This document shows, in pieces, positions 1-7,373 of a stretch of 9,493 nucleotides of DNA (position 1 is its first letter; every line of letters begins with the position of its first letter). The position numbers were made by a program, and so were the translations under genes. The DNA is from Bacteroidales bacterium (lineage in GTDB: Bacteria > Bacteroidota > Bacteroidia > Bacteroidales > P3), in the NCBI GenBank assembly GCA_900769785.1, contig CAAGHV010000118.1, positions 1 to 9,493 of the forward strand, given 5' to 3'. The notes beneath the pieces are model-generated. The model saw only the letters and a list, made by a program, of their open reading frames with translations, made no database searches and had not been told where the DNA came from.

Positions 1-20
1 ACACGACGCTCTTCCGATCT
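1..20 (+). other. Illumina TruSeq adapter remnant
   Basis: The first 20 bases, ACACGACGCTCTTCCGATCT, are identical to the 3' end of the standard Illumina TruSeq read-1 adapter. They are not genomic. The trmD reading frame becomes recognisable immediately after them, at base 21. The window therefore starts at an untrimmed contig end, and nothing upstream of base 21 should be interpreted biologically. Confidence 0.97.
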
Positions 21-338
21 ATACGCGAACATTTTATCACTTTGGAACTATCTATTGGCGATTATGTGCTTACCGGAGGGGAGTTGGCAGCAGCAGTAAT
101 ATCAGATTCTGTAATACGACTGATACCGGGAGTACTTAGTGACGAAACTTCAGCATTGTCTGATTCGTTTCAAAATAACCTCATATCGCCACCGGTATAT
201 ACACGCCCCGTTGATTTTAGAGGGTGGAGAGTGCCGGATATACTGTTATCGGGCAATCATGCAAAGATAGATCAATGGCGATATGAACAATCATTAGAAC
301 GTACCAAGCAGCGCAGACCCAATTTGTTGGATAAATAA
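21..338 (+). CDS. trmD: tRNA (guanine-37-N1)-methyltransferase, C-terminal part
   Basis: This is the 3' part of trmD. The enzyme uses S-adenosylmethionine to methylate N1 of G37, next to the anticodon, in a subset of tRNAs, which prevents +1 frameshifting. About 105 codons remain, roughly the C-terminal 45% of a typical 230-250-residue TrmD. The first genomic codons read IREHFITLELSIGDYVLTGG, which matches the conserved segment that forms part of the SAM-binding trefoil knot and continues into GGELAA and RLIPGVL. The C-terminal tRNA-binding part, with YTRPVDFRGWRVPDILLSGNH, is also typical. The TTG at 42 is an internal codon and not a start. The N-terminal half is lost because the contig begins inside the gene next to adapter sequence, so this is an assembly truncation and not a pseudogene. 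The stop is TAA and lies 81 nt before clpP. Confidence 0.95.
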   Translation: MREHFITLELSIGDYVLTGGELAAAVISDSVIRLIPGVLSDETSALSDSFQNNLISPPVYTRPVDFRGWRVPDILLSGNHAKIDQWRYEQSLERTKQRRPNLLDK

Positions 339-419
339 GAAACTAATAGGGTGAAGTGTTGTTTTACTGAAATAACAAATACAATTAGAGAATAAAAACA
401 ACTCATAAACAAGGATATT

Positions 420-1085
420 ATGCAAAACGAATTTCGCAAATATGCTATAAAGCATAAGGGTATCAGTAGCGCAACATTCGATAGATATACATCGAAAGTT
501 ACCAATTATTTAAATCCTACTATTATAGAAGAACGTCAACTAAATGTTGCACAGATGGATGTGTTCTCTCGTTTAATGATGGATAGAATAATCTTTTTAG
601 GTGTTCCTATTGATGATACTGTTTCTAATGTTATCCAAGCACAACTGCTATTCTTGGAATCAGTAGATAGTACCAAGGATATTCAGATTTATATCAATTC
701 ACCGGGAGGTTCGGTATATGCCGGTTTGGGAATATATGATACTATGCAATATATAAATCCCGATGTAGCTACAATATGTACAGGATTGGCAGCTTCGATG
801 GCATCGGTATTGTTGTGTGCTGGTAAGCAAGGCAAACGTACTGCATTGCCACATTCACGTGTGCTTATTCACCAACCTATGGGAGGAGCCGAAGGTCAGG
901 CTAGTGATATAGAAATTACAGCTCGAGAGATAGGCAAATTGAAAAAAGAACTTTACGACATTATTGCTCATCATTCGGGACAAACCTACGAAAAGATATG
1001 GGAAGATGCCGACCGAGATTATTGGATGACTGCGATGGAGGCAAAAGACTATGGAATGATAGACGAGGTCTTGATTCGTAAGTAA
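420..1085 (+). CDS. clpP: ATP-dependent Clp protease proteolytic subunit
   Basis: ClpP is the serine peptidase that forms the double-heptamer chamber of Clp proteases. It degrades proteins unfolded and fed in by ClpX-type or ClpA/C-type ATPases in the cytoplasm. The 221-residue product has the full catalytic triad: Ser126 in GLAASMAS, His151 in LIHQP and Asp200 in DRDYW, spaced exactly as in E. coli ClpP (Ser97, His122, Asp171 in mature numbering). The glycine-rich NSPGGSVYAG segment (93-102) and the EITAREI handle helix region are present. The N-terminus (FRKYAIKHKGISS) resembles the longer Bacteroides-type leader, about 15 residues longer than in E. coli, and is probably trimmed as a propeptide. 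The ATG at 420 follows AAGGA at 411-414 (weak SD). No clpX or tig gene is visible next to it; in Bacteroides these usually flank clpP. I see no convincing TAnnTTTG promoter in the 81-nt leader. Confidence 0.97.
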   Translation: MQNEFRKYAIKHKGISSATFDRYTSKVTNYLNPTIIEERQLNVAQMDVFSRLMMDRIIFLGVPIDDTVSNVIQAQLLFLESVDSTKDIQIYINSPGGSVYAGLGIYDTMQYINPDVATICTGLAASMASVLLCAGKQGKRTALPHSRVLIHQPMGGAEGQASDIEITAREIGKLKKELYDIIAHHSGQTYEKIWEDADRDYWMTAMEAKDYGMIDEVLIRK

Positions 1086-1103
1086 ATAAAGTGTTGATGA
1101 ATC

Positions 1104-1146
1104 AAAAGGTTTTAGTGATACTGATGGTGTTATTAAAACCTTTTTT
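1104..1146 (+). terminator. Hairpin with T-run between clpP and dut
   Basis: The left arm AAAAGGTTTTA (1104-1114) is perfectly complementary to TAAAACCTTTT (1134-1144). Several further A-T and G-U pairs extend towards the loop (1115-1120 with 1128-1133). The right arm runs into six T residues at 1141-1146. This fits an intrinsic terminator 18 nt after the clpP stop. The stem is AT-rich, so it may only attenuate read-through into dut. Confidence 0.6.
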
Positions 1147-1158
1147 AAGATAGAATAT

Positions 1159-1596
1159 ATGAAGATAAAGATAATAAATAAATCTCATCATAACTTGCCA
1201 CAATACGAAACGGCATTATCGGCAGGTATGGATATCAAGGCTTTTCTACCCGATGGTAGTGTAACGCTCAAGCCATTGGAACGTGCTTTGATAAAAACAG
1301 GTCTTTTTATAGAACTGCCCGAGGGTTATGAAGCACAGATGCGTCCACGTAGTGGTTTGGCATTAAAGAAAGGTATTACCTTATTGAATACTCCTGGAAC
1401 TATTGATGCCGACTATCGTGGCGAGATAGGTATTATATTGGTCAATCTTTCTAACCAAGATTTTGTGGTAGAGGATGGTGAACGTATAGCTCAAATGGTT
1501 ATAGCTCGTCACGAAAAAGCCGAGTGGGAACAAGTAGAGATACTTTCCGAAACAGAACGAGGCGAAGGCGGTTTCGGCCACACAGGAAGAAAATAA
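1159..1596 (+). CDS. dut: Deoxyuridine 5'-triphosphate nucleotidohydrolase (dUTPase)
   Basis: Dut hydrolyses dUTP to dUMP and pyrophosphate. This keeps uracil out of DNA and supplies dUMP for thymidylate synthesis. The 145-residue protein is the usual length for trimeric dUTPases and has all five motifs in order: AGMDIKA (22-28), RPRSGLALK (62-70), GTIDADYRGEIG (80-91) with the catalytic Asp83 in IDADY, GERIAQ (107-112), and the P-loop-like RGEGGFGHTG (134-143). In motif 5 the usual Ser of GFGSTG is His141, a minor change in the flexible C-terminal arm that closes over the nucleotide. The ATG at 1159 has no strong SD, only AAGATAGAATAT upstream. It follows the clpP hairpin and probably opens the transcript that runs on to lipB. 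No promoter of the TAnnTTTG type is visible in the 73-nt gap. Confidence 0.97.
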   Translation: MKIKIINKSHHNLPQYETALSAGMDIKAFLPDGSVTLKPLERALIKTGLFIELPEGYEAQMRPRSGLALKKGITLLNTPGTIDADYRGEIGIILVNLSNQDFVVEDGERIAQMVIARHEKAEWEQVEILSETERGEGGFGHTGRK

Positions 1597-1628
1597 ATAT
1601 TTTTTTAGATAACAATACGTGTCGCAAT

Positions 1629-3845
1629 ATGAATAAAGTAAGCTTTCTAAAGGGCAATCGATTGATGAATGGTTTTGTGCAGGATAACCTTTTGCCAATG
1701 GGCGAAACGGAATATTATATTCGTAATAGACAAGTAAATGCCACCGAAAAGCATTGGAGAAACCTTGTCAACGATGAGATTGCACTACTTAAAACCAATG
1801 GCAACTATGCCGATGATTGGAATACAGTGTTGGTATCGGATGTATTTGATGTCGAATGTATACGTAATAGTAAGTTTTATGGATTGGTACGTATTGGCGA
1901 TTTATGTTGCGGTCTTTTGCAACACGAGCATTTGCAACTGCCCATAGGTATATATAATAGTGTAATAATATCGTCGGATATTGGCGATAATGTGGCTATT
2001 CATAATGTCGATTACTTAGCAAATTATATTGTGGGAAAGGAATGTATTCTTTTCAACATAGGGGAAATGCGAGTTACATCTACAGCCAAGTTCGGCAACG
2101 GAGTAGAAAAAGAAGGGGAGAACGAAGATAGCCGCCTTGTGCTTACCGTGATGAACGAAGCCGGAGGAAGAGAGATTTCTCCATTCGAAGATATGATAGC
2201 TGCCGATGCCTATATGTGGGCAAAATATATTGATGACAAAGAGTTGAAACGTCGACTAGTAGATATGACTCAGCTTACAGCCGGTGCTCAATGTGGATAC
2301 TACGGAACAGTGGGATGTAATGCTGTGGTGAAAAACACATTGTCTGTAGTGGATGTGAAGGTGGGAGAGTGTAGTGTGATAGACGGTGTAAATAGGTTGC
2401 AAAACATTACCGTTAAGTCCAGCCAAGAGGAGCCTACATGCATAGCCGATGGGGTGATACTGAAAAATGGAATAGTGGGCTATGGCTGTCATCTGCACAA
2501 CTCGTGCATGGCCGAGAACTTTGTAATGGGCAACAACTCGGCTCTTAAATACGGAGCCAGACTTATAGATTCATTTATTGGTGACAATAGTACTATAGCA
2601 TGTTGCGAGGTGCTGAACAATCTTGTATTTCCAGCCCATGAGCAACATCACAACAACTCGTTCCTTATAGCCACCCTTATAATGGGACAATCCAACATAG
2701 CTGCTGGTGCCACAGTGGGCTCTAATCACAATAGTCGTACCAACGACAATGAGATACAATCTGGACGTGGTTTTTGGCCCGGACTTTGTGCCAGTCTTAA
2801 GCATTCCAGTCGTTTTGCTTCCTACACTCTGTTGGCAAAGGCTCAGTATCCTGCCGAGATAGACAACCCATTGCCTTTTGCATTGATAAACAATAATCCG
2901 GCTAAGGACGAACTAGAAGTGATGCCTGCCTATTGGTGGATGTACAATATGTACGCTTTAGCTCGAAATTCGTGGAAGTATACAGCACGAGACAAACGCA
3001 AGCACAAGCAACAAAACATAGAATTTAACGCCTACGCTCCCGACACTATGGAGGAAGTTGCTAATGCTTTGACTTTATTAGAAAGATGGACTGCTAGAGC
3101 ATGGTTTAGGAAGAATGGTAATGACCTTGCAAACATAAGTCTGCAAGAGCTTCAAGAAAAAGGACGACAACTCCTTTTTGGCGATAAGAGAGAGGTGAAA
3201 GAGTTGGAAGTGCTGGCCGAGGGAGTGGAAAAAGGAAACAGAAAGGTGAGGGTGCTGAAAGTCTACGAAGCTTACCATGCCTACAAGGATATGATGGTCT
3301 ATTACGCCGTTACCAATATAATGAAGTACATTCAAGCCAGTGGTAACGATGGTACTTGCGAGAGTCTGCATAAACATTTGGCTACAAGTGGAGCTAGATG
3401 TACAAGATGGATAAACCTAGGCGGACAACTGGTAAAAGAATCGGACTTCGATAAACTTGTGAGCGATATAAAAAACAAAACTTTACCCACTTGGACTGCT
3501 GTACATGACCGTTATAACAAACTATGGGAAACCTATGGCAAAGATAAGGCCGAGCATGCTTATATGCTTCTGTGCGACGTATATGGATTGGAAAAGATAG
3601 CTAAACCTCAATGGCATACGCTGCTAGATAAGGCCATGGCGATACAGGATTATATATGTAATCAGGTCTACATATCGCGTAAGAAGGACTACGACAACCT
3701 ATTCAGAAAATGTACATATCGCAATGATGAAGAGATGATAGCAGCTATTGGCACCATCGACGAAAACAAGTTTATTGTACAGATTAAGGATGAAACGAAG
3801 CTGTTTAAACAACAAGTAGAAGAACTTTTGTCGAAATTGAGATAA
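1629..3845 (+). CDS. DUF4954 family protein, left-handed beta-helix-like, function unknown
   Basis: The 738-residue product belongs to the DUF4954 family of Bacteroidota, whose role is not known to me. Features seen: an N-terminal segment with DEIALLKTNG and ADDW; a long region of about 100-165 and 220-400 with repeated G-(x)-hydrophobic hexapeptide-like patterns (SSDIGDNVAI, GCNAVVKNTL, IVGYGCHLHN, FVMGNNSALKYGA, SFIGDNSTI) suggesting a left-handed parallel beta helix as in sugar and acyl transferases; and a conserved stretch with HHNNSF (340-345) and GATVGSNHNSR (360-370), then GFWPGLCASLKHSSRFASY. From about residue 450 the protein is charged and mostly helical. No signal peptide or membrane segment is evident, so it is probably cytoplasmic. 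The open frame extends upstream to 1524 inside dut, but the ATG at 1629 is preferred because the upstream part is dut in another frame. It lies 32 nt after dut and 8 nt before the LuxE-like gene. A sugar-nucleotide or acyl-transfer role is only a guess from the fold. Confidence 0.9.
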   Translation: MNKVSFLKGNRLMNGFVQDNLLPMGETEYYIRNRQVNATEKHWRNLVNDEIALLKTNGNYADDWNTVLVSDVFDVECIRNSKFYGLVRIGDLCCGLLQHEHLQLPIGIYNSVIISSDIGDNVAIHNVDYLANYIVGKECILFNIGEMRVTSTAKFGNGVEKEGENEDSRLVLTVMNEAGGREISPFEDMIAADAYMWAKYIDDKELKRRLVDMTQLTAGAQCGYYGTVGCNAVVKNTLSVVDVKVGECSVIDGVNRLQNITVKSSQEEPTCIADGVILKNGIVGYGCHLHNSCMAENFVMGNNSALKYGARLIDSFIGDNSTIACCEVLNNLVFPAHEQHHNNSFLIATLIMGQSNIAAGATVGSNHNSRTNDNEIQSGRGFWPGLCASLKHSSRFASYTLLAKAQYPAEIDNPLPFALINNNPAKDELEVMPAYWWMYNMYALARNSWKYTARDKRKHKQQNIEFNAYAPDTMEEVANALTLLERWTARAWFRKNGNDLANISLQELQEKGRQLLFGDKREVKELEVLAEGVEKGNRKVRVLKVYEAYHAYKDMMVYYAVTNIMKYIQASGNDGTCESLHKHLATSGARCTRWINLGGQLVKESDFDKLVSDIKNKTLPTWTAVHDRYNKLWETYGKDKAEHAYMLLCDVYGLEKIAKPQWHTLLDKAMAIQDYICNQVYISRKKDYDNLFRKCTYRNDEEMIAAIGTIDENKFIVQIKDETKLFKQQVEELLSKLR

Positions 3846-3853
3846 CTGAGTAT

Positions 3854-4846
3854 ATGGTAGCCTACAATCTTATTAATAAAATATTTGGCATAAAAACTGA
3901 TGACGATTTTAATAGCGTGGCATTGGACGTCTTTCGATTTCAGTATAGCAATAATGTGTTGTATCGGAGGTTTGTAGATTTGCTTTCGGTAGATGTTGGC
4001 AAGGTAGAGCGGTGGGAAGATATTCCATGTCTGCCCATAGAATGTTTCAAAACTAATAAAGTGGTGTCGTTCGATGTAGAGCCTATTGATTATTTTCAAA
4101 GCAGTGCTACCACTTCTATGGTTACCAGTAAGCATTATTTTTTTACCCACGAAGTATATACTCGTAGTTTCCTTAATACATTTTCTCTATTTTGGGGCGA
4201 TCTTTCGCAGTATTGTATATTGGCACTGTTGCCCAATTATTTGCATCAAATGCATTCGTCGCTTATATTTATGGTAAGGGAGCTTATAAAGCAAACTAGT
4301 TGTGAGTATAGCGGTTTCTATGATGCCATAACCCCACAGTTGGTGGAATATCTAAAGGCTCCCGAGCGTTTGTCCAAGCGGTTGATACTTTTTGGAGTAA
4401 GCTATTCGTTGTTGGACTTGGTAGAAAGTTACAACTTCTCGCTTGGCGATGCCATAGTGTTTGAAACCGGTGGAATGAAAGGTAGGCGTAAAGAGATGGT
4501 GCGTGAAGAACTTCATAGTATCCTTACCAGGGGTTTGGGGGTAAACTTTATAGCCTCGGAGTATGGTATGACCGAACTTTTCTCGCAGGCTTATTCCAAA
4601 GGCAACGGTATATACAATTGTCCGCCATGGATGAAGGTGGCTATACGCGATGTGAATTCGCCATTAATCAGAGTGCCTCGGGGTAGGGCAGGGGGTATAG
4701 ATGTGATAGATTTGGCAAATATATATTCGTGTTCCTTTATAAGTACACAAGATATTGGACGTATGCACAACGATGGCAGTTTTGAGGTGCAGGGACGTTT
4801 CGACTATAGCGACACGCGTGGCTGTAACCTCCTTACGGCAATGTAG
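3854..4846 (+). CDS. LuxE-like acyl-protein synthetase / acyltransferase
   Basis: The 330-residue protein resembles the LuxE family (PF04443), a branch of the ANL adenylating enzymes. LuxE activates a fatty acid with ATP to acyl-AMP and passes it on as a thioester. Seen in the sequence: SSATTS (83-88) followed by SKHYFFTHE; LLPNYLHQMHSSLIFM (125-140); FETGGMKGR (203-211), the glycine-rich nucleotide-contacting loop of the family; SEYGMTEL (235-242), equivalent to the YGxTE adenylate-binding motif; STQDIGRMH (297-305) holding the ribose-binding Asp; and GRFDYSDTRGCNLL (314-327). It ends soon after this last motif, so it lacks the larger C-terminal domain of full ANL ligases. No luxC, luxD, acyl carrier protein or lux genes are nearby. 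The substrate is unknown. The start ATG at 3854 lies 8 nt after the DUF4954 stop, suggesting tight co-expression and possibly a shared pathway. A carboxylate-activating role is inferred from the family. Confidence 0.85.
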   Translation: MVAYNLINKIFGIKTDDDFNSVALDVFRFQYSNNVLYRRFVDLLSVDVGKVERWEDIPCLPIECFKTNKVVSFDVEPIDYFQSSATTSMVTSKHYFFTHEVYTRSFLNTFSLFWGDLSQYCILALLPNYLHQMHSSLIFMVRELIKQTSCEYSGFYDAITPQLVEYLKAPERLSKRLILFGVSYSLLDLVESYNFSLGDAIVFETGGMKGRRKEMVREELHSILTRGLGVNFIASEYGMTELFSQAYSKGNGIYNCPPWMKVAIRDVNSPLIRVPRGRAGGIDVIDLANIYSCSFISTQDIGRMHNDGSFEVQGRFDYSDTRGCNLLTAM

Positions 4847-4870
4847 AACAAAATAATAATTACAATAGTA

Positions 4871-5437
4871 TTGGAAAAGATAATATTAGGAGTAGACCCA
4901 GGTACACGGGTGATGGGATACGGAATAATATCGGTCGAGGGTAATCATGCTTCGCTGGTACTGATGGATGTATTGGATATGCGTAAGATAGAGAGCTACG
5001 AACTTAGGATAAAATATATCTTCGATTCGATGGTGCGCCTTATTGATGGTTACAATCCCGATTATTTGGCTATCGAAGCACCCTTTTATGGTAAGAATGT
5101 CCAGTCAATGCTTAAGTTGGGGAGGGCACAGGGTGTGGCTATTGCTGCGGCATTGTCGCGTCAGATACCTTTTTGCGAGTACGAACCTAGACGTATCAAG
5201 CAGTCTATAACCGGCAATGGTGCTGCATCGAAGGAACAGGTAGCTGCTATGCTTGGTCGCTTGCTCAATTTTGCTGATATGCCCAAATACCTCGATGCTA
5301 CCGATGCTTTGGCTGTGGCTTATTGTCATTTTCTGCAAAAAAATATTCCCGAAGTATCGGTGGTGGGCAAACCCAGAAAGACCAAAGGAAAGTCGTGGGC
5401 TAGTTTTCTTACCGAAAATCCCGATAGGGTAAAATAA
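4871..5437 (+). CDS. ruvC: Crossover junction endodeoxyribonuclease RuvC
   Basis: RuvC resolves Holliday junctions. As a dimer it makes paired nicks at four-way junctions moved by RuvAB during recombinational repair. The 188-residue product carries all four metal-binding acidic residues of the RNase H-like fold: Asp9 in GVDPGT, Glu69 in AIEAPFYGKN, and Asp142 and Asp145 in DATDALAVAYCH. The basic segment EPRRIKQSITGNGAASKEQV (104-123) fits the junction-binding region. The chosen start is a TTG at 4871, giving MEKIILGVDPGT. No in-frame ATG or GTG lies between this codon and the upstream in-frame stop at 4844-4846; only an ATT at 4859 could extend it. The C-terminal tail (from about 165) is basic and slightly longer than in many homologues. 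The gene starts 24 nt after the LuxE-like gene. No ruvA or ruvB is in the window. Confidence 0.96.
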   Translation: MEKIILGVDPGTRVMGYGIISVEGNHASLVLMDVLDMRKIESYELRIKYIFDSMVRLIDGYNPDYLAIEAPFYGKNVQSMLKLGRAQGVAIAAALSRQIPFCEYEPRRIKQSITGNGAASKEQVAAMLGRLLNFADMPKYLDATDALAVAYCHFLQKNIPEVSVVGKPRKTKGKSWASFLTENPDRVK

Positions 5438-5475
5438 CAACGATAATTACATATGCCAATAATTAAGATATAGAA

Positions 5476-6414
5476 ATGGAAGGTTTTGTAATAAAAACAA
5501 CAGGAAGTTGGTATAAGGTGCTTTGTGGAGATGGCAATGCTTACGATTGCCGTCTGCGAGGCAGTTTCCGAATGAAAGGCAATAAAAGTACCAATCCCAT
5601 TGCAGTGGGCGATAGGGTGAAGTTTGCTGTGCAAGAGTCGGACAATACAGGGGTGATAACCGAGATAGAGGAACGGAAAAACTGTATAGTTCGCCGTTCT
5701 ACAAAACTGTCGAAGCAAACGCATGTGATAGCTGCCAATATAGACCAAAACTGCTTGGTGGTAACTTTGGGGTTGCCTAGGACTTCCACAGGCTTTATAG
5801 ACCGTATATTGGTTACTTCCGAAGCCTATCATATACCGGCGGTGCTGTTGTTCAACAAGGTTGATTTGTATGACGACGAACTGTGGCAGTACCACAACGA
5901 GGTGAAAGCCATATACCAATCGGCCGGCTATCGTTGCATAGATATTTCGGCTAAAGAGGGTATTAATATCGATGAGGTGCGTTCTTTGGTTAAGGACAAA
6001 ATCACTCTCTTTACAGGCCATTCGGGGGTGGGAAAGTCGGCGCTGATAAATGCCATAGACCCCGAATTGAAACTGCGTGTGGGCGATGTGTCCACATGGA
6101 GTATGAAAGGCAAGCATACCACTACCTTTGCCGAGATATTTCCCTTTGCCGATGGCGGTTATATTATAGATACTCCGGGTATAAAGGAGTTTGGTATGGT
6201 CAATTTCTCGAAAGAGGAAATATCGCATTTCTTCCCCGAGATGAGAGCCGTGCTACATGGTTGCCGTTTTGCCAACTGCACTCATGAGCACGAGCCCGGC
6301 TGTGCAGTAAAGCAGGCTGTGGAAGACGGAACGATAAGCGAAACACGTTATCAAAACTATATCAACATCCTCAACGGGCGTGAGATGGAACTACAAGAAT
6401 GGGAAACAAGATAA
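5476..6414 (+). CDS. rsgA: Ribosome small subunit-dependent GTPase A
   Basis: RsgA (YjeQ) is a circularly permuted GTPase that checks late 30S maturation and releases assembly factors such as RbfA. The 312-residue product shows the expected order: an N-terminal OB fold (about 1-75, with PIAVGDRVKF); then the permuted G domain with G4 NKVD (127-130), G5 SAKEG (158-162), G1/P-loop GHSGVGKS (181-188), a G2 segment KGKHTTT (211-217) and G3 DTPG (232-235); and a C-terminal zinc knuckle with ligands Cys263, Cys268, His270 and Cys276. All key residues are intact and the length is normal. The catalytic segment TWSMKGKHTTT is close to the conserved S..t.rGrHTT pattern. The ATG at 5476 lies 38 nt after ruvC without a clear SD. 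It is likely part of the dut-lipB transcript. Confidence 0.97.
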   Translation: MEGFVIKTTGSWYKVLCGDGNAYDCRLRGSFRMKGNKSTNPIAVGDRVKFAVQESDNTGVITEIEERKNCIVRRSTKLSKQTHVIAANIDQNCLVVTLGLPRTSTGFIDRILVTSEAYHIPAVLLFNKVDLYDDELWQYHNEVKAIYQSAGYRCIDISAKEGINIDEVRSLVKDKITLFTGHSGVGKSALINAIDPELKLRVGDVSTWSMKGKHTTTFAEIFPFADGGYIIDTPGIKEFGMVNFSKEEISHFFPEMRAVLHGCRFANCTHEHEPGCAVKQAVEDGTISETRYQNYINILNGREMELQEWETR

Positions 6415-6438
6415 TAAGGATAATAATAAATACAAGAT

Positions 6439-7107
6439 ATGATAAAGTTTATTGATTGGAATCTGATAGAATATTCCGAAGCATGGAAGAAACAACAAGA
6501 GGTGTTTGATGCTATGATAGCACTGAAGATGGATAAGAAACCTACCGAGGAACTGCAACAAATAGTATATTGCGAACACCCACATGTATATACCCTTGGC
6601 AAGCACGGCAAGCCCACCAATATGTTGGTCAACGACGAGTTTTTGAAAAAGATAAACGCCTCGTTTTTCCCTATCGACCGCGGGGGCGACATTACCTATC
6701 ACGGACCGGGACAGATAGTGGGCTACCCATTGCTAGACTTGGAAAACTTCTCGCTTTCGCTAAAGGATTATATCCATAATATAGAAGAGTGTATAATACG
6801 CACCCTTGCACACTACGGCATAGCGGCCGACCGCCTGCATGGTGCCACCGGTGTGTGGCTGGACAAGGACACTCCTCGTGCCCGAAAGATATGTGCCATA
6901 GGAGTAAGAGCTTCGCGATACGTAACTATGCACGGCTTTGCCTTCAATGTGAATACCGACCTTAAATATTTCAGCTACATCAACCCATGCGGTTTTGTAG
7001 ACAAAGGCGTAACTTCATTACAGTTGGAGATGGGTCGCGAAATGGATATGGAAGAAGTGAAGGCTTTGCTCACCAAGAATTTCGAAGATCTATTGTTAAA
7101 TAAATAA
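6439..7107 (+). CDS. lipB: Lipoyl(octanoyl) transferase LipB
   Basis: LipB moves the octanoyl group from octanoyl-ACP to lipoyl-accepting domains of 2-oxoacid dehydrogenases and the glycine cleavage H protein, the first step of endogenous lipoate synthesis before LipA inserts sulfur. The 222-residue product has HPHVYTLGKHG (47-57), the signature RGGDITYHGPGQ (81-92), the catalytic Lys150 in RKICAIGVRASR, HGFAFNVN (165-172) and the thioester-forming Cys184 in NPCG. Length and motif order are typical. The ATG at 6439 follows rsgA by 24 nt, with TAAGGA at 6414-6419 a little far upstream for an SD. It is the last gene of the plus-strand block. lipA is not present in the window. Confidence 0.97.
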   Translation: MIKFIDWNLIEYSEAWKKQQEVFDAMIALKMDKKPTEELQQIVYCEHPHVYTLGKHGKPTNMLVNDEFLKKINASFFPIDRGGDITYHGPGQIVGYPLLDLENFSLSLKDYIHNIEECIIRTLAHYGIAADRLHGATGVWLDKDTPRARKICAIGVRASRYVTMHGFAFNVNTDLKYFSYINPCGFVDKGVTSLQLEMGREMDMEEVKALLTKNFEDLLLNK

Positions 7108-7119
7108 TTGTACCCATAT

Positions 7120-7146
7120 ATGCATGGTTGAAAACAATGCATTTTT
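7120..7146 (+). terminator. Weak intrinsic terminator candidate after lipB
   Basis: Two copies of ATGCAT (7120-7125 and 7137-7142) can pair as a 6-bp stem around an 11-nt loop, followed by T residues to 7146. It lies 12 nt after the lipB stop, the right place to end the operon. The stem is short and AT-rich, so the call is tentative. Confidence 0.4.
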
Positions 7147-7156
7147 CATGTAAAAA

Positions 7157-7280
7157 GACCTTTAAAAAGGCGTTTTGTTGACCTTGGAAGGTCTGCAGCT
7201 TGACCTTCCAAGGTTAGCGTCTTTACCTTGGAAGGTCAATAAATTGACCTTGGAGAGTCAAAAAACAGACCTTTTAGGTC
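7157..7280. repeat. Six-unit 22-bp periodic palindrome array
   Basis: Between lipB and the convergent bacterioferritin gene lie six imperfect palindromes related to GACCTTGGAAGGTC. Units begin at 7157, 7178, 7200, 7222, 7244 and 7266. Symmetry centres fall at about 7164.5, 7186.5, 7208.5, 7230.5, 7252.5 and 7274, a constant 22 bp. The palindrome halves are conserved (GACCTT / AAGGTC) while the linkers differ (TGCAGC, AGCGTC, ATAAA), and the two central bases may be GG, CC or TT. Units 1 and 6 are the most degenerate. A further palindrome, AAAGCA-gatt-TGCTTT (7287-7302), follows about 20 bp later but is unrelated in sequence. Because 22 is not divisible by three, an open frame running through the tract is not a coding repeat. 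Function unknown; possibilities include a protein-binding array, an RNA structure, or remains of a miniature mobile repeat. Confidence 0.9.
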
Positions 7281-7317
7281 GGTCAAAAAGCAGATTTGCT
7301 TTGAGGTATGATAAGCC

Positions 7318-7342
7318 AAAAAATCATTCCGCCAAGGCGGAA
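7318..7342 (-). terminator. Intrinsic terminator of the bacterioferritin gene
   Basis: Read on the minus strand, a perfect 7-bp GC-rich stem (TTCCGCC, 2-nt loop, GGCGGAA; plus-strand 7327-7342) is followed after TGA by six T residues (plus-strand A-run 7318-7323). It begins about 31 nt after the bacterioferritin stop codon. On the plus strand the nearest T-run (7354-7360) is 11 nt away from the stem, so its main action is probably on the minus-strand transcript. Confidence 0.75.
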
Positions 7343-7373
7343 AGTAGATGCTGTTTTTTTATTATGGAGGAAT

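Noticed and set aside
322..351. Possible clpP promoter (TTTG at 322-325 with TAATAGGG downstream)
   Set aside because: The downstream box lacks TTTG and so does not match TAnnTTTG.
1524..1628. Upstream extension of the DUF4954 gene
   Set aside because: It overlaps the end of dut in another frame and encodes an Arg-rich stretch unlike the family; the ATG at 1629 gives a sensible start.
5326..6228. 300-codon minus-strand open frame opposite ruvC and rsgA
   Set aside because: It is the antisense shadow of two intact conserved genes and its translation resembles no family.
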